Assembly: GCA_019459525.1 (NCBI GenBank) | Contig: JAIBEY010000101.1 | Coordinates: 1 to 64,000, forward strand | Reading direction: 5' to 3' | From: Prolixibacteraceae bacterium | Lineage (GTDB): Bacteria; Bacteroidota; Bacteroidia; Bacteroidales; Prolixibacteraceae | Length of the DNA: 64,000 nucleotides | Part shown: positions 55,764 through 62,787 of the stretch, piece after piece | Layout: the number at the start of each line of letters is the position of its first letter | Numbering within the stretch: the first letter of the stretch is position 1 | The notes under the pieces: model-generated | What the model was told of the DNA's origin: nothing | What the model saw: the letters and a program-made list of their open reading frames with translations, nothing else | Databases searched by the model: none | Translations under genes and position numbers: made by a program

Positions 55764-57197
55764 ATGAAGAAATTAGCTGTGTTGATTACCGGAACTCTTT
55801 TGTTGATGAACGCTGCATTTGCTGGCGGAATTTTAACAAATACGAACCAGAGTGCTCAATTTGTGCGTATGCTTTCCCGAAATGCTTCAACCGATCTGGA
55901 CGCTGTATATTTTAACCCCGCAGGATTAACTCAACTAGATAACGGATTCTATTTTGGCCTTCATAACCAAACAATTTTTCAGAACCGAACGATTAGCAGT
56001 GAATTTCCACTCTTGCATAATTCCGAATACAAAGGAGAAGTTTTCGCTCCTGTTTTCCCTTCAGCTTTTGCTGTTTATAAACTTGACAATTGGGCTTTCT
56101 CTGCCGGATTTGGACCCAATGGTGGTGGCGGTAGCGCAAAATACGATACCGGGCTGCCAAGCTTTGAAAAACAGATTGCCAGTTTGGTTCCCGCACTAGC
56201 TGGCTTAAGTGCTTTGGGATATCCTGTTGCCGATTATGGTGTGGATATTTCCTTCGAAGGTACATCTGTATTCTGGGGAATACAGGCTGGTGCAACCTAT
56301 AAAATCAATGACATTTTCTCGGTTTTTGGTGGAGCAAGATATTTACCTTCGGTGAATACATATAACGGAGGTATTGCCAACATTAAAATTGGTCCGGCTG
56401 GTGCTTTGGTAAATGCACAAACTTATTTAACAAGTGCCGCACAAACTGCCAACCAATATGGCCAGACTGCACAAGCAACAATGTTACTGGCTTTAAGTGC
56501 TGGTTTGGGCGACAAAAGAGTTGATGTAAAACAAACAGGAGCTGGCATTACTCCGATTATAGGTTTCAACATACATCTTGAAAAACTGAATGTTGGTTTG
56601 AAATATGAACACATGACTACATTAATTCTAACCAATTCCCCATCCGAAAATGACAATTACTCTGCCCAACTTTTCCCTGAAAAGTTTGGTAACGACATTC
56701 CTGCAATTATTTCTGTGGGAGCCGATTATATGATCACTGATGCGTTGAAAATTTCAGGCTCATTCAATGAATATATGGACAAATGGGTTGGATGGGGCAA
56801 CAATGTGTATGGCCAACATCGCTCTATCGATAAAAATTACATGGAGTTGGCACTTGGGGTAGAATATAACCTGACTGAAGAATTTGCGGTAAGTGCTGGT
56901 TATATGAACTCAAATACAGGAGTCAGCGAGCAATACCAGAGCGATTTTAGCTATAGCAACGATTCTTATACCGCAGGCGTTGGATTTCAGTGGAATATGA
57001 ACGACCGTTTGGTCCTCGACGCCGGTATGATGCTCACAACTTATAAAGACGAAACCAAAACATTTGATGCAAGCTTTGACGATCTGGCTAAAAATTTTGG
57101 TCCCTACACCGAAACTTACGGAAAAGACACATTTACTTTTGCTTTTGGACTCGGATATAAAATTGCCGAGTTCAAATCGAAAAGAAAAAGAAGATAA
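55764..57197 (+). CDS. FadL/OmpP1-family outer-membrane transporter
   Basis: A 477-aa barrel protein for uptake of hydrophobic compounds such as long-chain fatty acids. A signal peptide ends at AAFA, followed by the family N-terminus with GGILTNTNQSAQ and VYFNPAGLTQL; NPAGL is the FadL hallmark. The middle holds many amphipathic strands and the C-terminus has FTFAFGLGYKI before a basic tail. No fatty-acid gene is adjacent. Its promoter lies close to the start codon. Confidence 0.87.
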   Translation: MKKLAVLITGTLLLMNAAFAGGILTNTNQSAQFVRMLSRNASTDLDAVYFNPAGLTQLDNGFYFGLHNQTIFQNRTISSEFPLLHNSEYKGEVFAPVFPSAFAVYKLDNWAFSAGFGPNGGGGSAKYDTGLPSFEKQIASLVPALAGLSALGYPVADYGVDISFEGTSVFWGIQAGATYKINDIFSVFGGARYLPSVNTYNGGIANIKIGPAGALVNAQTYLTSAAQTANQYGQTAQATMLLALSAGLGDKRVDVKQTGAGITPIIGFNIHLEKLNVGLKYEHMTTLILTNSPSENDNYSAQLFPEKFGNDIPAIISVGADYMITDALKISGSFNEYMDKWVGWGNNVYGQHRSIDKNYMELALGVEYNLTEEFAVSAGYMNSNTGVSEQYQSDFSYSNDSYTAGVGFQWNMNDRLVLDAGMMLTTYKDETKTFDASFDDLAKNFGPYTETYGKDTFTFAFGLGYKIAEFKSKRKRR

Positions 57198-57406
57198 CAT
57201 GTAAGAGACTAGCCGAATGGATTATCAATTCTATTAATTCTCTTAGTATAAATTATTTAGTACTTGATTTTCTCTTTTAAAGGGTGCTTATTTCTGATAA
57301 GCATCTTTTTTTATTTTTAGTATGTACCAATTGCCGGAGAATTTTCGTCCCGGATTCAATTATATTTGCTACAGAAATACGGATAACCATTCACCAAATC
57401 CACACA

Positions 57407-58096
57407 ATGGAATTCAAGAATTTTACCTACCTAATTTTATTGATTGTTTCGGTTATTGTGCCGCTGGCTCTAAGTTTCGATAAAAAAGTGCAGTACTATA
57501 AGAACCTGAAGTATATTTTTCCGGCCATTTTAGTTACAGCCGTTATTTTCTGGATTTGGGACATCCGGTTTACAGCCGCCCAGGTTTGGAGTTTTAACCC
57601 CGAATACACCATTGGTAAAAGCTTTAAAGGACTACCCCTCGAAGAATGGTTATTCTTCCTTGTTATTCCATACGCCTGCGTGTTTATTTACGAGGTTCTT
57701 AAATTTTACCTGAAAAAATACGAATATGCCAATCCTTTTCTGGCCTTTAGTCTTTTTCTAATGGTTGGCTTTGCACTGATAAGCTACTTCTTCAGGCAAC
57801 AGGCCTACACCTTCCTGACTTTTTTGTTTTCTGCGGTATATTTGGGCTACACCGTTTTCCGGAACAAATTTAAGCCTCACATCACCAAATTTTATTTTGC
57901 TTATTTAGTATCGTTACTCCCGTTTTTGGTTGTTAACGCCATACTAACGTCGCTGCCAGTTGTCGAATACAATACGGCACATATCCTGAATATCCGAATT
58001 ATTAATATACCTATCGAAGATTTCTCGTACCTGTTTCTGATGTTGCTGATGGTAATAACCATCTATGAAAACCTGAAAGAAAGTAAATACTATTAG
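57407..58096 (+). CDS. lycopene cyclase-domain membrane protein (CrtYcd-type)
   Basis: A 229-aa membrane protein with about seven helices. Two motif pairs, LPLEEWLFFLVIPY in the first half and IPIEDFSYLFLML in the second, are the PxEE/PxED signatures of the fused CrtYc-CrtYd lycopene cyclases that form the beta-ionone rings of carotenoids. I chose the ATG at 57407; the upstream open frame is not membrane-like. No other carotenoid gene is in the window, so the substrate supply lies elsewhere or the protein has another role. Confidence 0.82.
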   Translation: MEFKNFTYLILLIVSVIVPLALSFDKKVQYYKNLKYIFPAILVTAVIFWIWDIRFTAAQVWSFNPEYTIGKSFKGLPLEEWLFFLVIPYACVFIYEVLKFYLKKYEYANPFLAFSLFLMVGFALISYFFRQQAYTFLTFLFSAVYLGYTVFRNKFKPHITKFYFAYLVSLLPFLVVNAILTSLPVVEYNTAHILNIRIINIPIEDFSYLFLMLLMVITIYENLKESKYY

Positions 58097-58120
58097 TTCG
58101 CATTGACTATCAGAATTTTA

Positions 58121-58155
58121 CTAAAAGTGAGTCCTCAAGAAAAAGGGCCACTTTT
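58121..58155 (+). terminator. weak hairpin after the lycopene cyclase-domain gene
   Basis: An 8-bp stem (58121-58128 with 58148-58155) with a large loop and no T-run. It may end the upstream transcript, but the call is weak. Confidence 0.3.
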
Positions 58156-58275
58156 AAAATGAGAAAAGGCCAGATATTTAGGCAAGCTTGTATTTTTGAG
58201 AAAAATTAAAAAAAATTGAATATACAAAACGAAAAAAGGCTTATATTTAACAATTGAGAAATTAATTTTTTTAGT

Positions 58276-58698
58276 ATGAAAAAACTTATCCTAGTTATTG
58301 TCTTATTTGTTGCTATTCTATCAGTAAAACAGGCTAATGCCTCGTCTTATTCGGTAAATGAACAAGCCGTTGACCAGCTTTTTGAGAATGCTATTGAAAC
58401 AAGTATGATTTCGCTTAACGCCACAGAGCTAAGCTCAGGAGCATCAAGCGTTTCGTCAGCAGTTATGGCTTCTAAAGAGAAAAATGCTGTAGTTGCAATT
58501 GCACTCGACTTCTTTCTTGGAGGGCTTGGTATCCACCGTTTTTATTTGGGAACTGAAACGCTTACCGGATTAGGTTACATTTTAACTTGTGGTGGTATCT
58601 TTGGTATTGTTCCGTTAATTGACTTCATTGTTTTGATAATTGACAATGAGGACATTAGCGCTTACGTAAACAATCCCAAATTTTTCATGTGGAATTAG
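58276..58698 (+). CDS. TM2-domain protein with signal peptide
   Basis: A 140-aa protein. A signal peptide or membrane start (1-22) precedes a Ser-rich linker, then a TM2 domain at 72-122 with two helices joined by the typical loop: FLGGLGIHRFYLG, then TCGGIFGIVPLIDF. TM2 domains occur in small membrane proteins of unknown role. It is followed 20 nt later by a perfect hairpin terminator and then the LolA-like gene, so it heads the envelope cassette. A TATATTTA box near 58242 may be its -7 element. Confidence 0.85.
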   Translation: MKKLILVIVLFVAILSVKQANASSYSVNEQAVDQLFENAIETSMISLNATELSSGASSVSSAVMASKEKNAVVAIALDFFLGGLGIHRFYLGTETLTGLGYILTCGGIFGIVPLIDFIVLIIDNEDISAYVNNPKFFMWN

Positions 58699-58718
58699 GA
58701 CTATAGAATAGTGTAAAC

Positions 58719-58758
58719 AAAGGTGTCTGTTTTGTTGTATAAACAGACACCTTTTTTT
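58719..58758 (+). terminator. perfect hairpin terminator abutting the LolA-like start codon
   Basis: A 14-bp stem (58719-58732 with 58741-58754), 8-nt loop and a T-run to 58759. The LolA-like ATG at 58768 follows within 9 nt of the T-run, so a separate promoter for the next genes has no room downstream of the hairpin. Confidence 0.9.
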
Positions 58759-58767
58759 TAGCAATTT

Positions 58768-59493
58768 ATGAACTTATTTTTTCAAAGAATCTATATTTTT
58801 TGCTGTCTTTTACTCCTGAGTGTTTCACTTCAGGCACAGTCAGGAAACTATATCTCGTTAAAACAGCGTACTGAAATTCTGGAAAACAAAAAGAAGATTG
58901 CCAATGAGGTTGATCTGTTTTTTGACAACAACAAACAGATTATCACCAAATATTACCACTCCTCCACTGAATTTATCATGGTTACAAATTCCCTGGGAGA
59001 AATTAAAACTTATTATCCGGAAAGCAATGAGGTTGGTTATAAACAAATCACTGAATTGTCCTCGAAAAGAAATCTGATCTATTATTTTGCAAACAATCTG
59101 ACTGACCATCTGGGACTTGCGGACGAAGGATTTAGCTTAAGCTCAAATACCTTTGAAAACCAGTTTTATGTGACCTTATGGAAAGCTCCGTCGGTATTAA
59201 AAGGTATCGAAACGGTCAAAATGGTTTTCGAAAACGGGCTTCCGGTCTATTCGGAGTATCTGGCAAATAAGAAAAAAATATTAAAGAAGATCTATTACAC
59301 CAACTATAAAGATTTTACGCAATTCAGACTTCCCCTGAAAATTATTGAGATTAGCTATATGCCTTCAGGCGATTCCATAATAAACCGGACTCTTTTCTCG
59401 GATGTTAAGGTATCTTCATCTGCCGATAACAAATATTTTAATTTCAAAATTCCTGATAATGCAAAGCCTCTTGGTGCGGTTAAAAACAAGTAG
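58768..59493 (+). CDS. LolA-like exported protein
   Basis: A 241-aa protein with a signal peptide (cleaved near LQAQ). The rest is a beta-rich fold with alternating hydrophobic strands (STEFIMVTNSLGEIKTYYP, cut here to STEFIMVTNSLGE; QFYVTLWKAP; TVKMVFENGLPVY), resembling the half-barrel of LolA/LolB, which bind lipids or lipoproteins in the periplasm. The identification rests on pattern only. It overlaps the YidD-domain gene by 35 nt, so both are translated together. Confidence 0.5.
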   Translation: MNLFFQRIYIFCCLLLLSVSLQAQSGNYISLKQRTEILENKKKIANEVDLFFDNNKQIITKYYHSSTEFIMVTNSLGEIKTYYPESNEVGYKQITELSSKRNLIYYFANNLTDHLGLADEGFSLSSNTFENQFYVTLWKAPSVLKGIETVKMVFENGLPVYSEYLANKKKILKKIYYTNYKDFTQFRLPLKIIEISYMPSGDSIINRTLFSDVKVSSSADNKYFNFKIPDNAKPLGAVKNK

Positions 59494-59920
59494 TTTGGGA
59501 CTGCTTCTTATCTTCATTTCGTCAGTAAGTCTGGCTCAACACATTGATTTGAAGGCTGATTTATTGCTTACGGATTCGGTGTCGAAACAAAAAATCCATC
59601 ACCACGAAAAACGACCTTATATCTTTAAAAATCAACGCAAAACGTTTAAAAATTGTAATCCAGTCAGCTTAGCCTATGGTGGTTCGTTGTATGTGTATCA
59701 GAATGTCATTTCACAACACCTGTCTGCCGACTGCCTTTACGATCCTAGCTGCTCCGATTTCAGCAAGCAAGTTGTTAAAGAATATGGCCTGTTTAAAGGT
59801 GGTCTGTTATCGGTTGACCGTTTAAACCGATGTAACAGGATAGCTGCAACCGACCTCGATCCTGGAACGATAAATAAGAAAACGCACCGGTTTAGTGATT
59901 CAGTAAAAAGGTATAAATGA
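59459..59920 (+). CDS. exported YidD-domain protein
   Basis: A 153-aa protein. A signal peptide or membrane anchor (about 8-26, ending SLAQ) is followed by a basic linker and a YidD domain at about 77-127: VYQNVISQHLSADC, YDPSCSDF, GLFKGG and RLNRCN, with the family cysteines at 92, 98 and 125. Normal YidD acts on the cytosolic face, helping YidC insert proteins; this form appears to be exported. The ATG at 59459 starts the signal and gives a 35-nt overlap with the previous gene and a 4-nt overlap with the next. Confidence 0.8.
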   Translation: MQSLLVRLKTSSLGLLLIFISSVSLAQHIDLKADLLLTDSVSKQKIHHHEKRPYIFKNQRKTFKNCNPVSLAYGGSLYVYQNVISQHLSADCLYDPSCSDFSKQVVKEYGLFKGGLLSVDRLNRCNRIAATDLDPGTINKKTHRFSDSVKRYK

Positions 59921-60765
59921 AGTACGCCAGTCTTGTTGTTTTCATGTTAATGGTTCGTTTGGCTTTAGGCCAGAATAAAAGCGAACTACCCTTTATTGAA
60001 CATCTCATCAATAAGGGGTTTTACAATGAAGTTGTACATTTAATTGACAGAGATTCTCTCAACCACGGGCAAGCTCAGCAGGATTCATTAAATTACTATA
60101 AGGGCTGGGCTCATTATTCACTTAAAAATTTAGAACAATCAACCATTTCTCTTTTAAAAGTAGAAAAAGAGTCTCCATTCTATTTAAAATCCAGATTTTT
60201 TGCGGGTTACAACCAAATATTTCTTGAAAATTATGCTGAAGCCAGCAAAATTATTAGTCAGTTAAATGTTCACGGCGAACCTCATTTATCACTGGTCAAC
60301 TTTGAACTGAGTGGAATTGAAATGTTGCAAAGAAACTGGCCAAAGGCTAAAGAACAACTGCAACAGGTAAATCCCGATATAGCAACAATAAACCAGCAAG
60401 TGGCGGCATTAAGTCAAGTTTGCAAGGAACAAGAAATCCATCGCCCCAAATCACCATTTTTAGCGGGAATGTTTTCAGGAATAATCCCCGGTTCAGGAAA
60501 GATTTATGCCGGGAAAACAGGAGAAGGAATTGCATCGATGATTGCTACAACCGGCTTTGGGCTAATAGCCTGGGAAAACTATCGAAAACTTGGCATTGAT
60601 CATGTGAAAACCATTCTCTTTGGAGGTATTTTTGCCGCCAGTTACATTTCAAACATTTATGGATCAGTTATTTCTGTAAAAATTATTGAAAACGAATATA
60701 ATGATGCCACCCATAACCAAATTCTATTTCAGCTTCATATTCCTTTGCGGAATTTTTTTGAGTAG
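59917..60765 (+). CDS. TPR-like protein with C-terminal PGSGKIYAG membrane domain
   Basis: A 282-aa protein. A signal peptide (to about 18, ALGQ) is followed by helical TPR-like repeats (about 25-165: YYKGWAHYSLKNLEQST, cut here to YYKGWAHYSLKN). The C-terminus has PGSGKIYAGKTGEG (191-204) in a hydrophobic stretch, as in DUF5683- and TM2-like domains. It overlaps the YidD-domain gene by 4 nt and the next gene by 65 nt. The same motif in the following gene suggests they act together in a membrane. Confidence 0.7.
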   Translation: MKYASLVVFMLMVRLALGQNKSELPFIEHLINKGFYNEVVHLIDRDSLNHGQAQQDSLNYYKGWAHYSLKNLEQSTISLLKVEKESPFYLKSRFFAGYNQIFLENYAEASKIISQLNVHGEPHLSLVNFELSGIEMLQRNWPKAKEQLQQVNPDIATINQQVAALSQVCKEQEIHRPKSPFLAGMFSGIIPGSGKIYAGKTGEGIASMIATTGFGLIAWENYRKLGIDHVKTILFGGIFAASYISNIYGSVISVKIIENEYNDATHNQILFQLHIPLRNFFE

Positions 60766-61579
60766 CCAGGCGTCAAGCACCTTGAAATGCGATAGCTTAT
60801 ATGCCTCAGGAAAATATTTTGAAGCATCTATCGAATATGAACGCATAATTTTTAGCGTCAAAAGTCAGGCCGAGCTGCGTTACTTTCAATATAAAAAAGC
60901 GCTGTGCTACAAAAAGTTAATGGAATTCGACCGCGCTTTAAATGAACTTCAGCCGATATATTTCACCAATTCCGGTGATTCATTATTTCAGCGCGTTTAT
61001 TACGAACAATCGCTTTGTTTTTATCTGAACGGAGAGCCAACAAAAGCATTGTGGAAAATTGATGAATATTTGCGCCGAAGTGCTGATACCGCATCATTTC
61101 ATGTTTTTATGCCAGTGAGGTTATTCTGTCTTAACGAAACCTTCCAATGGGATGAAGCACGGGAATGTTTTATGCGTTTTATACAAATGCAAAATTTTGC
61201 ACCTGAGAAAGAAGCTGAAATGCAACAAATGGTGAATAATCTATATAAAAAGAAAAATCTGCCACCGATCAAATCAATTAAACGGGCCGAGAATTGGTCA
61301 CGCTTTGTTCCTGGTTCAGGGCAGATTTATGCGGGTGAGGCTGGCGAAGGGATCGTTAATTTTCTAATCAATGTATCCGTTCTTGCGTTCAGCGCACACC
61401 AGGTTTACAATGGGTTCTATATAACCGGCTACCTTGCAGGATTGGGATTCTTCAATAAAACCTACCATGGAGGGATTAAACGTTCCGGGATTTTAGCTTC
61501 TCAAAAAAACAAAGAACTAATTGTCAATTTTAACAGCAAAATAAATGCGTCAATTCGTTCCAGTTTTGAATTAAACTAA
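60701..61579 (+). CDS. TPR-like protein with C-terminal PGSGQIYAG membrane domain
   Basis: A 292-aa protein with a signal peptide (about residues 5-25, ending QAS), TPR-like helices (about 30-180: ALCYKKLMEFDRAL, EQSLCFYLNGEPTKAL) and a C-terminal PGSGQIYAGEAGEG (204-217) followed by hydrophobic helices. It is a distant paralogue of the previous protein, with the same layout. I chose the ATG at 60701, with 60704 as an alternative, giving an overlap of about 65 nt with the gene before. Such long overlaps imply coupled translation. Confidence 0.7.
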   Translation: MMPPITKFYFSFIFLCGIFLSSQASSTLKCDSLYASGKYFEASIEYERIIFSVKSQAELRYFQYKKALCYKKLMEFDRALNELQPIYFTNSGDSLFQRVYYEQSLCFYLNGEPTKALWKIDEYLRRSADTASFHVFMPVRLFCLNETFQWDEARECFMRFIQMQNFAPEKEAEMQQMVNNLYKKKNLPPIKSIKRAENWSRFVPGSGQIYAGEAGEGIVNFLINVSVLAFSAHQVYNGFYITGYLAGLGFFNKTYHGGIKRSGILASQKNKELIVNFNSKINASIRSSFELN

Positions 61580-61784
61580 CCTTTCTGGAAACTTTATAAT
61601 CAACTTAAGATCAAGTAAAAAGATTGCGACTAAGACATCTTTCGGGGAAGAACAAATTTACACCGACTCTTTTTCGCAAAAAAACAAAACCGCTTATGAA
61701 GTTGAAACAAAAAGCTCAGCGAAACGATACTATTACAACTGATTGAAGACGAATAAAAGCAACACTTTGCCAATTGAACCCTCC

Positions 61785-62576
61785 ATGAAGAATATCTTAA
61801 ATTCAGGATTAAGGATCGTTCTTTTCCTTTTTCTTGTCCTCTCATCTCAGAATTTATACAGCCAGCCCCATGTTTTATTTGATGAAATAGTTTACAAAAT
61901 ATACAATCAGGATTTTAGTGATGTGGAATCAAAGATTAAAGAACTTAAGAAAATATCGCCTCATACAGCCAACTATTTGCAAATCGATTACTTGTGGTGG
62001 AAAATGATTAGCCTTTATACCGATTCGAACAAATTGAAATTTTTAACCGAACTTAATGAGTTAAACTCCGGTTCTAAAACTACTGATTTTAAGAATTACG
62101 ATCGCCTGATTTACTTTACCTATCAAATCCGGTACGAAAATCTGACCAACAAAGGTTTCTCGAAATACCTGACCTCCCTGAAGTTTCATTTTTTTCTTGA
62201 AAGTGCCAATTGGGATGAGCTAAAAAATTCCGATTCATTTGCATTCAGCATGTTCGCCTTAATGAATGAATTAAACGAATTCATGAGGAGTAAATTTTTG
62301 AATGAGCATGGACTTAAAACAAAAAACAATATCGAAAAATGTCGTTTAAGCCTGCAAACGATTGATCGGATGTACAATTCAGAATACAAATCATTTGACG
62401 TCGTGAAAACCTATCTCCTCGCCAAAATTTATAAGGAAATTGAGCGAGATGACGAAAAAGCACTCGATAAATTTATGAAATTAGCACTCCTTTTTCCTGA
62501 AAATACAATTTTCGCAGAAGCTGTTGCCGATTGTAAAAAAAACGGATTGCTCCACTTCCCCAAAGTTGATAAATGA
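61785..62576 (+). CDS. exported helical protein, unknown function
   Basis: A 263-aa protein with a signal peptide (cleaved near NLYSQ) and repeated helical pairs (DFSDVESKIKELKKI, TYLLAKIYKEIERDDEKAL, cut here to TYLLAKIYKEIE) of TPR-like appearance. No family is recognised. I chose the ATG at 61785 over an upstream TTG at 61743. It lies 205 nt after the PGSG genes and may be the last gene of the cassette or a separate unit; a start-less frame of 55 codons lies in the gap. Confidence 0.6.
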   Translation: MKNILNSGLRIVLFLFLVLSSQNLYSQPHVLFDEIVYKIYNQDFSDVESKIKELKKISPHTANYLQIDYLWWKMISLYTDSNKLKFLTELNELNSGSKTTDFKNYDRLIYFTYQIRYENLTNKGFSKYLTSLKFHFFLESANWDELKNSDSFAFSMFALMNELNEFMRSKFLNEHGLKTKNNIEKCRLSLQTIDRMYNSEYKSFDVVKTYLLAKIYKEIERDDEKALDKFMKLALLFPENTIFAEAVADCKKNGLLHFPKVDK

Positions 62577-62643
62577 AAAGTTGTGAAAATAAAAATCAGC
62601 CAACGGCTAAACAAAATTGGTATAAATTGCGATATTTATATTT

Positions 62644-62787
62644 AGATGAAACGAACATGCCACGGTAACAATATTCAAGGTGGTGGCACAAAAGGCCATG
62701 TAAATCTTGTGGAGAAAGCTATTTTTATGGCATGGAATTCCGCATGTACGCATTTAAATTTCAACAAATTAACAACAATATTTACGT
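62644..62787 (+). repeat. 144-nt leader element upstream of the sensor kinase, paralogous to 29171-29314
   Basis: Same length and position as the nadE leader: both run from AGATGAAACGAACATGCC to the base before the start codon. TGCCAC at 62658 pairs with GTGGCA at 62683. The fifth pair is A-U here and G-U in the nadE copy. The first ATG is 142 nt before the gene start in both. An 83-codon frame begins inside (62646) and overlaps the kinase gene. Confidence 0.6.

Noticed and set aside
61575-61739. 55-codon open frame before the last cassette gene
   Set aside because: It has no ATG, GTG or TTG start and no family match; it may be a decayed gene end or chance.
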